Shown: positions 50,407 through 61,079 of the stretch, in pieces
Position numbering within the stretch: the stretch's first letter is position 1
Layout: every line of letters starts with the position of its first letter
NCBI RefSeq assembly: GCF_038404985.1
Contig: NZ_JBBKBA010000002.1
Coordinates: forward strand, 620,001 to 684,000
Source: Ferrovibrio sp. MS7
GTDB taxonomy: Bacteria > Pseudomonadota > Alphaproteobacteria > Ferrovibrionales > Ferrovibrionaceae
Length of the DNA stretch: 64,000 nt
Reading direction: 5' to 3'
Translations under genes and position numbers: made by a program
Notes under the pieces: generated by a model
Databases searched by the model: none
What the model was told of the DNA's origin: nothing
What the model saw: the letters and a program-made list of their open reading frames with translations, nothing else

Positions 50407-52287
50407 TTAAACGATCCCCGCAGCCATCACGCGTGCCAGGCGCTGGGCGAAAGCCGTGGCATCGGTGAGTGCCTCACCCTCCACCAGCTTGGCCTGATCG
50501 AGCAGCAGATGCGCCGCATCCTGCAGGGCATCTACTGCGCCAGACTCAGCCGCGCGCTCTGCCATGCGTCGGATCAGCGGATGGCGCGGATTGATCTCCA
50601 GGATGCGGAGCGAAGGCCCGAGCGCACTCAACTGCTTGTTCATGCGCAGCAGGCGTTCGAGATGCATGTCCATGTCGCCATCGGCGGCGACCAGGCAGCA
50701 GGCGCTATCGGTCAGACGCGCGCTTTCGCGCACATCGCGCACCGCCTCGCCGAGAATGGTCTTGAGGGCCGCCACCAGGGTGCCGAGCGCCGCGCCTTCC
50801 ACCGCCTCGCCCTTGTCCTCGGGCTGTGGCGCATCGGCGGCTGCCTCGATCTGATCCAGATCGGCGCCGCCGCGTGTCACCGAGCGGAACGGCTTGCCCT
50901 GCCAGTCAGTGACCATCGAGAGCCAGAAATCATCCACCGGATCGGTGAGCAGCAGCACTTCCACACCCTTGGCGCGGAAGCCTTCAAGCTGCGGGCTGCG
51001 CTTCAGCGTCTCAAGCTGGTCGCCGGTGATGGTGTAGAGAGCGGTCTGATTGGTCTTGAGCCGGCCGACATACTCATCCAGCGACACCCAGCCATCCTGG
51101 GTCGAGGAGCGGAAGCGCGCCAGTTTCAGCAGCTTCTCGCGATGCTCGGCATCCTCATAGATCCCTTCCTTCAGAACCGCACCAAAGGTTTCCCAGAAAG
51201 TCGCGTAGGCTTCCGGTTCCTTCTCGGCCTTGCGCTCCAGTTCGGAGAGCACGCGCCGGGTGATCGCCTGCTTGATGCGCGCCAGGACCGGATTGTTCTG
51301 CAACATCTCGCGGCTGACATTCAGCGGCAGGTCGGCGGAATCCACCACGCCGCGCAGGAAGCGCAGCCAGGACGGCACCAGGCCCTCGCAATTATCGGTG
51401 ATGAAGACCCGGCGGACATAAAGTTTGAGCGCCGGCTTGCGCGCCGGATCGAACAGATCACGCGGCTGCATCGTCGGCACATAGAGCAGCAGGGTGTAAT
51501 CCAGCTTGCCCTCGGCCCGGGTATGGAGGGTCAGCCAGGGGTCATCGAAGGCATGGGCGACGTGATGGTAGAAATCCTTGTACTGCTCCTCGGTGACATC
51601 GCTTTTCGCGCGCGTCCACAAGGCTGATGCGGCATTCAGCGTCTCGTTGTCCTTGCCCTCTTCCAGCAGCACCACCGGCAGGGCGATATGGTCGGAATAG
51701 GCCTTGACGATACGGCGCAGGTTGGCGGGGTCGAGGAATTCATCCTCGCCCTCGCGCAGATGCAAAAGAATAGTGGTGCCACGGCCTTCACGCTCGGCCT
51801 CGCCGATAGTGAAGCTGCCCGAGCCGTCGGAGATCCAGCGCCAGGCTTCCGGCTCACCGGCGCGACGCGACACCACTTCCACCTTGGCCGCCACCATGAA
51901 GGCGGAATAGAAACCGACGCCGAACTGGCCGATCAGCGACATATCCTTGGCGCTGTCGCCGGAGAGGCCGGCCATGAATTCGCCGGTGCCGGAGCGCGCG
52001 ATGGTGCCGAGATTGGCCACCAGTTCATCGCGGCTCATGCCAATGCCGTTATCGGCAATGGTCAGCGTTCGCGCCGCCTTGTCGACACTAAGGCTGACCC
52101 GCAGCTCATTGTCGCCATCCCACAGCGAGGCATCGGTCTGGGCCGCGAAGCGCAGCTTGTCGCAGGCATCCGAAGCATTCGAGATCAGCTCGCGAAGGAA
52201 AATTTCCTTCTGGCTGTAGAGCGAGTGGGTGACGATATGGAGCAGCCGCGTCACTTCGGCCTGAAAAGTCATGGTCTGGTCGGTCAT
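50407..52287 (-). CDS. htpG: Molecular chaperone HtpG (Hsp90)
   Basis: 626 aa from the ATG at 52287, with GAGGA upstream; a longer frame to 52347 runs into the REP-like repeats. The GHKL ATPase domain (about 1-215) has FLRELISNASDACDKLR, the DNGIGM motif, GQFGVGFYSAFMVA and the terminal GRGTTILLHL. The middle domain has NVSREMLQ with the catalytic Arg region, and the C-terminal dimerisation domain is complete. ATP-dependent cytosolic chaperone of heat stress and protein remodelling. No CIRCE or heat-shock promoter element is obvious upstream. Confidence 0.96.
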   Translation of the reverse strand: MTDQTMTFQAEVTRLLHIVTHSLYSQKEIFLRELISNASDACDKLRFAAQTDASLWDGDNELRVSLSVDKAARTLTIADNGIGMSRDELVANLGTIARSGTGEFMAGLSGDSAKDMSLIGQFGVGFYSAFMVAAKVEVVSRRAGEPEAWRWISDGSGSFTIGEAEREGRGTTILLHLREGEDEFLDPANLRRIVKAYSDHIALPVVLLEEGKDNETLNAASALWTRAKSDVTEEQYKDFYHHVAHAFDDPWLTLHTRAEGKLDYTLLLYVPTMQPRDLFDPARKPALKLYVRRVFITDNCEGLVPSWLRFLRGVVDSADLPLNVSREMLQNNPVLARIKQAITRRVLSELERKAEKEPEAYATFWETFGAVLKEGIYEDAEHREKLLKLARFRSSTQDGWVSLDEYVGRLKTNQTALYTITGDQLETLKRSPQLEGFRAKGVEVLLLTDPVDDFWLSMVTDWQGKPFRSVTRGGADLDQIEAAADAPQPEDKGEAVEGAALGTLVAALKTILGEAVRDVRESARLTDSACCLVAADGDMDMHLERLLRMNKQLSALGPSLRILEINPRHPLIRRMAERAAESGAVDALQDAAHLLLDQAKLVEGEALTDATAFAQRLARVMAAGIV

Positions 52288-52333
52288 CGATTCGTCCTCG
52301 TCGCTTCCAAGGCGGCGTTCGCCGGACGAATGG

Positions 52334-52411
52334 GATGCCCGGATCAAGCCCGGGCATGACGATTATGGGTTTTGTCATCCTCGGGCTTGACCCGAGAATC
52401 CCATTTGGGCG
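52334..52411. repeat. Inverted pair of REP-like palindromes
   Basis: Unit 1, GATGCCCGGatcaagCCCGGGCATGACGA (spanning 52334-52362, given here as stem and loop parts), faces unit 2 on the opposite strand (52374-52411), whose stem is CTCGGG/CCCGAG around loop CTTGA with a TGTCA end. The loop TCAAG and the ATGAC tail match the pair at 29638-29708. It lies between the DUF4340 gene end and the htpG start, upstream of htpG. Confidence 0.8.
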
Positions 52412-52426
52412 CCTGCCGCTAGAACC

Positions 52427-53560
52427 TCAGTCCTTCTTCTCTTCTTTCGGCTTCTCGTCCTCAAGCAGCTCAGAAAACCGGCGCAGCAGGTCGCGGGCGG
52501 CGTATTCCGACACCAGGTAGGACCAGCCGTTCATGCGGCCATTGGCCTCGTCGACCTGCTTTTGCGCGTCTTCCCGCTTGAGCAAGGCGGCATTGTCCTT
52601 GTCTTCCTTCACCAAGGCAGGGTCGTAACCGAGCTGAATAGTGACCCAGGCCTTCTTGTCGGCGGCCGGCAGGCTGCGCACCGTGGCACGCACGCCATCC
52701 AGTGTCACGATCTCGGTGACATTGGCCTTGGAGAAATCATGTGCCGCGGCGCGGGCGACATCATCGAAGGCGATGAAGGCGAGCGCGCCGGGGGCCGAGT
52801 TGGTGTCGTATTGCGACGACAGCTTCTTGCCCGCCGGGATCGCCTGGGCCGGCTTGAAATCGTCCTTGGCGGTGCCGTTCTCGCCATTGGTGCGCACCAG
52901 TTCCAGCACCTCGCCATCGCTGTGGCGGATGGTGGTGCTGGCGACGCGGGCACGCTCGATGCGCACCATGTCCTTGTCCAGCCAGGCAACCGGATCGGCT
53001 GGCAGATCGACGCGGCCCTTGGCGAGCCAGGACTTGGTGTCGCTGACCAGACGCACATGCAGTTCCGCCGGCTTCGGGCCGATCTCGCGGGTGCGCACCT
53101 TGCCGACGATCAATTCTGCCAGCGGCGTATTCTTGGCATCCAGCAGCTTCACCTTGATCGGGCCGGGATCTGCCTTCGCGGCCTCATCTGCCGGCTTGTA
53201 GGCCGCCGGATCGCTGACCTGGATGCGGTCATAGAGTTCCGGCTTGTCGGTGCGCGGCTCGATGGTCTGCAGTTCGGCAATGCCGAGGATGTTCTTGCGC
53301 AGGATGTCGCCCTTGACGCGGTAGCCGTCCTTGGTCGGCATCACCCAATATTCGCCGGCGCGCTCGATACGGAAACGGCCTTTGAGGCTTTCCACTTCCA
53401 GTGCAGTGACATCGTTCACCCGCTTTGCCAGATCGGGCAGCAGCGGCTTGGAAGCGAAATTCGCCTCCGTCGCCTGCTCGCGCTGCTGCGCCACATACCA
53501 GGCCACACCGCTCAGCGCGACAGCCGCTACCAGCAGGATGACACCAACCTTGCCCTTCAT
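52427..53560 (-). CDS. DUF4340 domain protein
   Basis: 377 aa from the ATG at 53560. One N-terminal membrane anchor (about residues 5-22) and a large extracytoplasmic part with the DUF4340 beta-repeat layout: ALEVESLKGRFRIERAGEYWVM near 50-72, LAELIVGKVRTREIG near 140 and VDLPADPVAWLDKDMV near 185-200. The acidic/basic tail ends in EDEKPKEEKKD. In many proteobacteria this gene follows gldG-like and gldF-like genes, as here (ten-base spacing). Probably an accessory factor of that ABC system at the periplasmic face. Confidence 0.82.
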   Translation of the reverse strand: MKGKVGVILLVAAVALSGVAWYVAQQREQATEANFASKPLLPDLAKRVNDVTALEVESLKGRFRIERAGEYWVMPTKDGYRVKGDILRKNILGIAELQTIEPRTDKPELYDRIQVSDPAAYKPADEAAKADPGPIKVKLLDAKNTPLAELIVGKVRTREIGPKPAELHVRLVSDTKSWLAKGRVDLPADPVAWLDKDMVRIERARVASTTIRHSDGEVLELVRTNGENGTAKDDFKPAQAIPAGKKLSSQYDTNSAPGALAFIAFDDVARAAAHDFSKANVTEIVTLDGVRATVRSLPAADKKAWVTIQLGYDPALVKEDKDNAALLKREDAQKQVDEANGRMNGWSYLVSEYAARDLLRRFSELLEDEKPKEEKKD

Positions 53561-53570
53561 GGCTGAACCC

Positions 53571-55520
53571 TCATCCTTCCACACTTCGCACGAACCGGCG
53601 GCGCCGCCAGGCGATGCCAAGTCCGATCGCCACCAGGGCGGCAAGCAGCGGCACCAAGCCGATATTGATGAACTTCACGCCAAGCTGCAGCTTCTCGATA
53701 TCGCGGTTCAGCTCGCGCTGCACGTTACGCAGCTCCTTGCGCGTGGTCAGGATCTCGGCCCGCAGCCCCTCGATGGCGGCCTGCTGTTCGGCGCTGACCA
53801 GGGCATTGGCGCCGCTGCCACCAGTGCCGGCCTTGCTCTGCAACTCGGCGATCTGCTTCTCGGTCTCGTCCAGCTTCTTCTGTAGCGCGCGCTCGCGTGC
53901 CTGGTACTGCTGGTCGGCGGAACGGCGCAGTTCCTCGATCACCAGGAACGGGCGCTGCGACTTGCCGCGGCTGCGCAGCCCGATCAGGTCGCCAGAACCC
54001 GACAGGTTGTCGATGGCATTGACCAGGAAGTCGGCATTGGCGGCAATCGGCACATAGAGCGACTGGCCGAACATCTGCTGCGTGCGCACCCAGAAGCGGT
54101 CATCCAACAGGTCGGCATCGGCCACCAGCACGACATTGATCGGCTTGGCGCTTTCCTTCACCTGCGGGGTGGGAGCGGCAGCTTCCTTCTTCTCGCCATC
54201 CTTCTTGTCATCCGCCTTCGGGGCTGGCGGGCCATCGGGGAAGGCGGTCTTGGCCGGGCCGGTGATGCGGGCGGCCAGCGTGTAGGTCTCGCCGGTGGCC
54301 TTGAACTTCTCGGCCAGGGCCTGCGGGTTAGGATCGCCGCGCAGGTCGGCCACATCCATCAGCATGGCATTCTTCGACGACTGCATCAGCGGCGTGATCG
54401 TGGTGGTGCCACCCTCGCGCTTCTTGATCGCGCCAGCGGAAGCGACGTTGATCGAGGTGATCTGCGCGGTGATGATGTCGTCATGGCTCATCTGCGCCTC
54501 AGTCAGCGCCAGCCACGGAATGTAATCGGCAATCGCGCCGGCACCCTGGCGACCGGTCTGCACGCGCTGCGCCAGGCTCAGGTCAGCGACGAATTTCGGC
54601 TCGATATCGACGCCCCAGGACTGGAACAGCTTGGGCAGCAGCGAGCCGCTGTCGCCACCCGGCATCGGCTGGCCGGTCATCGGGTTCGGCATCGCCGCCA
54701 TGGTTTCCGAATAGGGATCGACGAAGGCGATCAGGCGGCCGCCCTTCAGCACGAACTGGTCGATGGCATACTGCGCTTCATCCGAAAGGTCCTTCGGATG
54801 CGCCAGCACGATGGTGTCAAACTTGTCGGTGATGTCTTCCGGCTTCGGCGCTTCCAGCACCTTGGCATCGAAGAACTGCTTCACCTGGCCCAGCACCAGG
54901 TAGGGCTGCGCCTGGCCGCGCATCGCCGCCATGATGCCGCCCGGGCCGTATTCCAGCGGCAGCGAGCCGATGATGGCAATCGACGGCTTTTTCGGGTTGT
55001 TCAGGCCGTAGATCAGCTTGGTCAGGTCATATTCCAGGAACTGTTCCTTGTCGGCCTGGAAGAACGGGATCGATTCCTGCTGGTCGACGCTATTGGTGGC
55101 AACCAGGCCGAAATAGAAATTCTGCCCGGACTGGCCGAGCGACACCGCCTGAATGCCGGCGGCAACTGCGCGATCCTCGGCTTCCGAGAACGGCTCCGGA
55201 TCGATCACTTCGAGCCGCAGCTTGCCGCCAGAGAGCGCCGCGTAGCGTTCCAGCAATTCGCGCACGCGCTGGCCATACTGCTTGATCTGCGGCGCCTGGG
55301 TGGCGAGCTTGTCGGAGAAGAAGAAGCGGAGCGTGATCGGCTCCTGCAGCCCTTTCAGCACATTGCGGGTGCCGTCCGAGAGCGTGTAGAGCCGCGCCTG
55401 GGTCAGATCCAGCCGCGCATCGCGCAGGCCCTGGTTGGAGGCGACGTTGACGGCGAAGAACAGGGCAAAAGCCGCGACAAGGCCGGTGCCGGTGAGGAGA
55501 GTCTTGCTGCGCGCGTTCAT
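53571..55520 (-). CDS. GldG-like ABC transport auxiliary protein
   Basis: 649 aa. It has an N-terminal helix near residues 8-27, a large periplasmic ABC_transp_aux-type region (about 30-560) with RLYTLSDGTRNVL near 43, ITLRFFFSDKL near 62, VLAHPKDLSDEAQYAIDQFVLKGGRLIAFVDPYS near 240-272, then a coiled coil (about 540-600, rich in Lys/Glu/Gln) and a C-terminal helix near 617-637. The product is anchored at both ends. The family was named from gliding bacteria but is common in non-gliding proteobacteria, with unknown cargo. Starts three bases after the permease gene. Confidence 0.87.
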   Translation of the reverse strand: MNARSKTLLTGTGLVAAFALFFAVNVASNQGLRDARLDLTQARLYTLSDGTRNVLKGLQEPITLRFFFSDKLATQAPQIKQYGQRVRELLERYAALSGGKLRLEVIDPEPFSEAEDRAVAAGIQAVSLGQSGQNFYFGLVATNSVDQQESIPFFQADKEQFLEYDLTKLIYGLNNPKKPSIAIIGSLPLEYGPGGIMAAMRGQAQPYLVLGQVKQFFDAKVLEAPKPEDITDKFDTIVLAHPKDLSDEAQYAIDQFVLKGGRLIAFVDPYSETMAAMPNPMTGQPMPGGDSGSLLPKLFQSWGVDIEPKFVADLSLAQRVQTGRQGAGAIADYIPWLALTEAQMSHDDIITAQITSINVASAGAIKKREGGTTTITPLMQSSKNAMLMDVADLRGDPNPQALAEKFKATGETYTLAARITGPAKTAFPDGPPAPKADDKKDGEKKEAAAPTPQVKESAKPINVVLVADADLLDDRFWVRTQQMFGQSLYVPIAANADFLVNAIDNLSGSGDLIGLRSRGKSQRPFLVIEELRRSADQQYQARERALQKKLDETEKQIAELQSKAGTGGSGANALVSAEQQAAIEGLRAEILTTRKELRNVQRELNRDIEKLQLGVKFINIGLVPLLAALVAIGLGIAWRRRRFVRSVEG

Positions 55521-55523
55521 GGC

Positions 55524-56258
55524 TCAGCCCGCCTTCTTCATATCGACCACCACCGCCGTGGCATAGAGCCAGGCGGCGATCAGGGTAATGAAATAGATCA
55601 GATCGCGCAGGTCGATCACGCCTTCGATGATGGCATTGAAATGCCCGAGGAAGCTGAACGACGCGATGGTGTCGACCAGAATGGTCGGCGCCCAGCCGGA
55701 GAAGAAGTTCAGCACCATCGGCGCGCCGGACACGGTGAAGATGAAGCAGACCAGCACGCTCAGCACGAAGGCGATCACCTGATTGCGGGTCAGCGCCGAG
55801 AGGCAGCAGCTGATCGCGAGATAACCACCGGCCATCAAGAGGCTGCCGAGATAGCCGGCGAGGATGACGCCATGATCCGGCTGGCCAAGCCAGGCCACCG
55901 TGATCCAGAACGGGAAGGTGAGCGCCAGCGTGATGCCGGCGAAGGCCCAGGCGGCGAGGAACTTGGCCAGCACGGCCTGGCCCAGCGGGATCGGCAGCGT
56001 GAGCAGTAGCTCAATGGTACCGCTCTTGCGCTCTTCGGCCCATAGCCGCATGCCGATGGCCGGCAGGAAGAACAAGTAGAGCCAGGGATGGAACAGGAAG
56101 AAGGCCTTCAGGTCGGCCTGGCCGCGCTCGAAGAACTGGCCGAGATAGAAGGTGAAGATGCCGGTGGTGAACAGGAACACCACGATGAAGACATAGGCGA
56201 CGGGCGTGGAGAAGTAGCCTCCAAGCTCGCGGCGGAACACGGCGGACAATCCGGTCAT
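55524..56258 (-). CDS. GldF-like ABC-2 permease
   Basis: 244 aa from the ATG at 56258 (GAGGA about ten bases upstream; the TTG at 56273 is inside the ATPase gene). Six hydrophobic helices, with the first after LSAVFRRELGGYFSTPVAY near residues 4-22, and the coupling segment EERKSGTIELLLTLPI near 75-90. This matches the ABC-2 permease of gliding-type systems. It pairs with the ATPase encoded 11 bases upstream and the GldG-like protein downstream. Confidence 0.88.
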   Translation of the reverse strand: MTGLSAVFRRELGGYFSTPVAYVFIVVFLFTTGIFTFYLGQFFERGQADLKAFFLFHPWLYLFFLPAIGMRLWAEERKSGTIELLLTLPIPLGQAVLAKFLAAWAFAGITLALTFPFWITVAWLGQPDHGVILAGYLGSLLMAGGYLAISCCLSALTRNQVIAFVLSVLVCFIFTVSGAPMVLNFFSGWAPTILVDTIASFSFLGHFNAIIEGVIDLRDLIYFITLIAAWLYATAVVVDMKKAG

Positions 56259-56269
56259 GGTGAAATTCC

Positions 56270-57010
56270 TCAAGCGGCCTGGCGCGACTGGGTGAGCTGG
56301 CGGAAGGCGGCATCAAGCCGGCCCGGCTGGGCCAGGATGTCGCCGATGCGCCAGCCCTCGCCTTCCGGCTTGCCTTCCGCGACGATGCGGCCACGCGCGA
56401 TGATGATGGCGCGGCGGCACACCGCCTCCACTTCCTCCAGGATATGGGTGGAAATGATGATCGCCTTCTCCGCCGCCATGCCCTGAATCAGGCCGCGCAC
56501 TTCATGCTTCTGGTTCGGGTCGAGGCCATCGGTCGGCTCGTCCAGCACCAGCACCGGCGGATCATGCAGGATCGCCTGGGCCAGGCCGACGCGGCGCTTG
56601 AAGCCCTTCGACAGCGTGTCGATCGGCTGGTCCAGCACTTCCTTGATGTTGACCTGGTCCACCACCTTGTCGAGCCGCCACTGGCGCTCCGAGCCGGAGA
56701 GGCGGCGCACATCGGCGATGAAATCGAGGAAGCCGCGCGCCGTCATGTCGCTATAGGCCGGGGCACCTTCGGGCAGGTAGCCGAGCAGCCGCTTGGCCGC
56801 CAGCGGGTCCTCGGCCACGTCATGGCCGCAGACCTTGATGCTGCCCGAGGTGGGTGTGAGGAACCCGGTGAGCATTTTCATGGTGGTGGACTTGCCGGCG
56901 CCATTGGGCCCGAGGAAGCCAAGCACTTCGCCCTTGCCAACCGTGAGGCTGATGCCATCCACAGCGGTGAAGGGGCCGAATTTCTTCACCAAATCGCGAA
57001 TTTCGATCAT
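56270..57010 (-). CDS. GldA-like ABC ATP-binding protein
   Basis: 246 aa from the ATG at 57010; an upstream GTG at 57067 would add a non-conserved tail. Walker A FLGPNGAGKSTTMKML near residues 31-46, the Q-loop region LGYLPEGAPAYSDM near 74-87, signature LSKGFKRRVGLAQAI near 124-138 (KGF variant of LSGGQ), Walker B VLVLDEPTDGLDP near 146 and H-loop STHILEE near 179. First gene of the ATPase-permease-GldG-DUF4340 operon, 142 bases from the divergent DUF1289 gene. Confidence 0.9.
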   Translation of the reverse strand: MIEIRDLVKKFGPFTAVDGISLTVGKGEVLGFLGPNGAGKSTTMKMLTGFLTPTSGSIKVCGHDVAEDPLAAKRLLGYLPEGAPAYSDMTARGFLDFIADVRRLSGSERQWRLDKVVDQVNIKEVLDQPIDTLSKGFKRRVGLAQAILHDPPVLVLDEPTDGLDPNQKHEVRGLIQGMAAEKAIIISTHILEEVEAVCRRAIIIARGRIVAEGKPEGEGWRIGDILAQPGRLDAAFRQLTQSRQAA

Positions 57011-57152
57011 TGTGCCCAGCCACTCCCCTGGTCTTTTCCCTGGCGCGTCCGACAGATAAGCGCTCACCCCAGGGGCATCAAGGGTTGGGGGGCGGAAATT
57101 GCCTTAAATTGCAGTACTGGACAGGAACTTCCGGGGGTGATACCCGCGAGAA

Positions 57153-57341
57153 ATGGCCGCCTGGGACGACACCGACGCGCATCCGCCCTCGCCCTGCACC
57201 AAAGTGTGCCGGATCGATGTCAGCACGGGCTTCTGCCTGGGCTGCTGGCGCACCGGCGAGGAGATCGGCGCCTGGCCCGCCCTGACCGCCCAGGAGAAAA
57301 GCGACCTGCTCCGCCGCCTCTCGGCCCGGCGCTGGAGCTAG
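57153..57341 (+). CDS. DUF1289 Cys-rich small protein
   Basis: 62 aa. The DUF1289 pattern is intact: [19 protein letters not shown] near residues 13-31, giving four cysteines that could bind a metal or Fe-S cluster, then the RTGEEIGAW segment and the LLRRL helix. Function is not established. No strong ribosome site is visible before the ATG (GCGAGAA). It is followed three bases after its stop by the peptide permease gene, so the two are co-translated. Confidence 0.87.
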   Translation: MAAWDDTDAHPPSPCTKVCRIDVSTGFCLGCWRTGEEIGAWPALTAQEKSDLLRRLSARRWS

Positions 57342-57344
57342 ACC

Positions 57345-58292
57345 TTGCCGGGTTTCCTGCTCAAGCGTGCGCTGACCCTGCTGGCTACCCTGCTGGCCAC
57401 GTCGGTGATCGTGTTCCTGGTGCTGGAAATCCTGCCCGGCGATCCCGCCCTGCTGCTGCTCGGCACCGATGCCACCGACGAGCAGCTTGCCGCTTTGCGC
57501 AGCCAGTTCGGCCTCGACCGCCCGGCGCATATCCGCTACCTGGCCTGGATCGGCGCCCTGGTGCAGGGCGATTTCGGCATCTCCTATGCCTACAAGACTC
57601 CCGTCTGGCCGCTGATCGCTGAACGCCTGTGGCTGACCTATCCGCTGGCGCTGAATGCCATGACGCTGACGGTGCTGCTGGCCTTGAGCCTCGGCCTGTT
57701 CGCAGCGCAGCGGCATAACAGGCTCGGCGATGTGCTGATCATGTCTTTAAGCCAGATCGGCATCTCGATTCCCAGTTTCTGGTTCGGCATCCTGCTGATC
57801 CTGCTGTTCGCGGTGCATCTCGGCTGGTTCGCCGCTGGCGGCTTTCCCGGCTGGGCCGACGCGGCCGCCGGCTTCAAGGCCCTGGTGCTGCCCAGTCTTT
57901 CGCTCGCCGTGGTGCAGGCGGCGATCCTGGCACGCATCACGCGCTCCAGCGTGCTGGAAGTGCTGCGCGAGGATTTCGTGCGCACGGCGCGGGCCAAGGG
58001 GCTCTCCAGCGGCGCCGTGCTGCGCCGCCATGTGCTGCGCAACGCGCTGATCCCGGTGATCACGGTGATCGGCCTGCAATTCGGCGGCCTGCTTGCCGGC
58101 GCCATCGTAGTGGAGCAGGTCTTCTCGCTGCCGGGCCTCGGCCGGCTGGTATTCCAGGCCATCGCCAACCGCGATATCGAAGTGGTGAAGGCCGCCGTGA
58201 TCCTGCTCGCCTTCACCGTGGTGATGGTGAATTTCGTCGTCGACATGCTCTATGCCGTGATCGACCCGCGGCTGCAGGCGCGCGATGTCTGA
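57345..58292 (+). CDS. Peptide/oligopeptide ABC permease (DppB/OppB type)
   Basis: 315 aa, TTG start at 57345. It has six membrane helices, the first at about residues 9-29 ending in LEILPGDPA. The EAA coupling loop is RTARAKGLSSGAVLRRHVLRNALIPV near 211-236. The sequence LVFQAIANRDIEVVKAAV near 265 is typical of the B-type permease. It forms a heterodimer with the C-type permease encoded next (start overlaps by eight bases). Di/oligopeptides, nickel or glycosides are possible substrates. Confidence 0.9.
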   Translation: MPGFLLKRALTLLATLLATSVIVFLVLEILPGDPALLLLGTDATDEQLAALRSQFGLDRPAHIRYLAWIGALVQGDFGISYAYKTPVWPLIAERLWLTYPLALNAMTLTVLLALSLGLFAAQRHNRLGDVLIMSLSQIGISIPSFWFGILLILLFAVHLGWFAAGGFPGWADAAAGFKALVLPSLSLAVVQAAILARITRSSVLEVLREDFVRTARAKGLSSGAVLRRHVLRNALIPVITVIGLQFGGLLAGAIVVEQVFSLPGLGRLVFQAIANRDIEVVKAAVILLAFTVVMVNFVVDMLYAVIDPRLQARDV

Positions 58293-59121
58293 TTTCCTCA
58301 AGCGCGCGCTGAAGCATCGCAGCTTCCTCTGCGGCGGCGTGCTGACCCTGCTGATGCTCGGCATGGCGGCGATCTCCCTGATCTGGACGCCCTACAGCCC
58401 GACGGCAATCAATATCCGCCGCCGCCTAGCGCCGCCTTCCGCCGATTACTGGCTCGGCACCGATCCCTATGGCCGCGACGTGTTTTCCATGATCCTGGTC
58501 GGCGCGCAGAATTCCATCATCGTCGGCGTCGTCGCGGTCGGCATCGGCATGAGCATCGGCACGGCGCTCGGCCTCTGGGCCTCGGCGCGGCGCGGCTGGC
58601 TGGAAGAGTTGATCATGCGTTTCGCCGATTTCACCTTCGCCTTCCCGGCCATCCTCTCGGCGATCATGTTTGCCGCCGTGCTGGGGCCGAATTCACTGAA
58701 TTCGATCATCGCCATTGCGATTTTCAACATTCCGATCTTCGCCCGCGTGGCGCGCGGCTCGGCCAATGCGATCTGGGCGCGCGATTTCATCCTCGCCGCC
58801 CGCGCCGCCGGCAAAGGCGCGTTCCGCATCACCATCGAGCATGTGCTGCCCAATATCCTGGCGGTGCTGGTGGTGCAGGCAACGATCCAGTTCGCGCTGG
58901 CGATCCTGGCGGAAGCGGCATTGTCCTATCTCGGCCTCGGCACCCAGCCGCCGACGCCCTCCTGGGGCCGCATGCTGAACGAAGCCCAGGCGATGATCTT
59001 CCGCAGCCCGTTCCTGGTGGTATTCCCCGGCCTCGCCATCATGCTGAGCGTCCTCGGCCTCAACCTGCTGGGCGACGGCCTGCGCGATCTCACCGATCCG
59101 CGCCTGTCGCGGCAACGCTAG
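58285..59121 (+). CDS. Peptide/oligopeptide ABC permease (DppC/OppC type)
   Basis: 278 aa, overlapping the B-type permease by eight bases. N-terminal helix near residues 17-37, then HWLGTDPYGRD-like motif (YWLGTDPYGRDVF near 53-65), LILVGAQNSIIVGVVAVGIG, and the EAA loop AARAAGKGAFRITIEHVLPNIL near 170-191. The C-terminal SYLGLGTQPPTPSWGRML near 211 is the family signature. Inner-membrane half of the importer. Confidence 0.91.
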   Translation: MSDFLKRALKHRSFLCGGVLTLLMLGMAAISLIWTPYSPTAINIRRRLAPPSADYWLGTDPYGRDVFSMILVGAQNSIIVGVVAVGIGMSIGTALGLWASARRGWLEELIMRFADFTFAFPAILSAIMFAAVLGPNSLNSIIAIAIFNIPIFARVARGSANAIWARDFILAARAAGKGAFRITIEHVLPNILAVLVVQATIQFALAILAEAALSYLGLGTQPPTPSWGRMLNEAQAMIFRSPFLVVFPGLAIMLSVLGLNLLGDGLRDLTDPRLSRQR

Positions 59122-59124
59122 CCC

Positions 59125-60089
59125 ATGGCGCTGCTGGAGGTCGAAAACCTGCGCGTCGAACTAGCCACCGCACGCGGCCCGGCAGCGGCGGTGCGCGGCC
59201 TGGATTTCAGCCTGGAACGCGGCGAGACGCTGGGTATCGTCGGCGAAAGCGGTTGCGGCAAGTCGATGACCGCGCTGGCGCTGATGGGCCTGCTGCCCGA
59301 TGGCGCGAAACTCTCGGGCCGCATCGCCTTCCAGGGCCGCGATCTGGTCGGCCTGCCGGAGGCCGAGCTGTGCAAGCTGCGCGGCAACCGCATCAGCATG
59401 ATCTTCCAGGAACCGATGACCTCGCTGAACCCCTTGCAGCGCATCGGCGAGCAGATCGCCGAGCCTTTGCTGCTGCATGAAGGACTGACGCGGGCGGCGG
59501 CGCAGGAACGCGTGCTGGGCCTGCTCGACCGCGTCGGCCTGCCCAATCCGCGCCAGCGCATCGACGCCTACCCGCACCAGCTTTCGGGCGGCCAGCGCCA
59601 ACGCGTGATGATCGCCATGGCCCTGGCCTGCAACCCGGACATCCTGGTGGCGGACGAGCCGACCACGGCGCTGGACGTGACCATCCAGGGCCAGATCCTA
59701 GACCTGATCGACGAACTGGTGGCCGAACGCGGCATGGCGCTGATCCTGATCAGCCACGATCTCGGCGTGATCGCCGAGAGCGTGCGCCGGGTGCTGGTGA
59801 TGTATGCCGGCATCGCCGCCGAGCAGGGCCCGGTGCATGAGGTATTCGCCGCCATGGCGCATCCCTATGCGCGCGGCCTGTTCGCCGCCATGCCACGTCT
59901 GGGCCGGGGCGCTGGTCTGTTGCCGACCATTCCCGGCATCGTGCCGGATCTGCATGAACTGGGCGCAGGCTGTCCCTTCGCGCCGCGCTGCGCGCTTGCC
60001 GACCAGACCTGCCGCGCACAGATGCCGCCGCCAGTGCCGATCGGGCCGGGCCATGTTGCGGCCTGCTGGCATCCCGGCGAGGCCGCGCC

Positions 60090-60093
<4 letters not shown>
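59125..60093 (+). CDS. Peptide ABC ATP-binding protein (DppD/OppD type)
   Basis: 322 aa. Walker [19 protein letters not shown] near residues 38-55, Q-loop [14 protein letters not shown] near 91, signature [15 protein letters not shown] near 153, Walker [14 protein letters not shown] near 173 and H-loop ISHDLG. The C-terminal oligo_HPY extension carries the Cys residues in [22 protein letters not shown] (about 277-297), which bind an Fe-S cluster in some members. It overlaps the F-type ATPase gene by four bases. Confidence 0.92.
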
Positions 60094-61067
<974 letters not shown>

Positions 61068-61079
61068 GACCAAGGAAAT

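Noticed and set aside
54483-56009. 508-aa plus-strand open frame opposite gldG-like and gldF-like genes
   Set aside because: Arg/His/Gly-rich shadow translation without motif; the minus-strand ABC system is clear.
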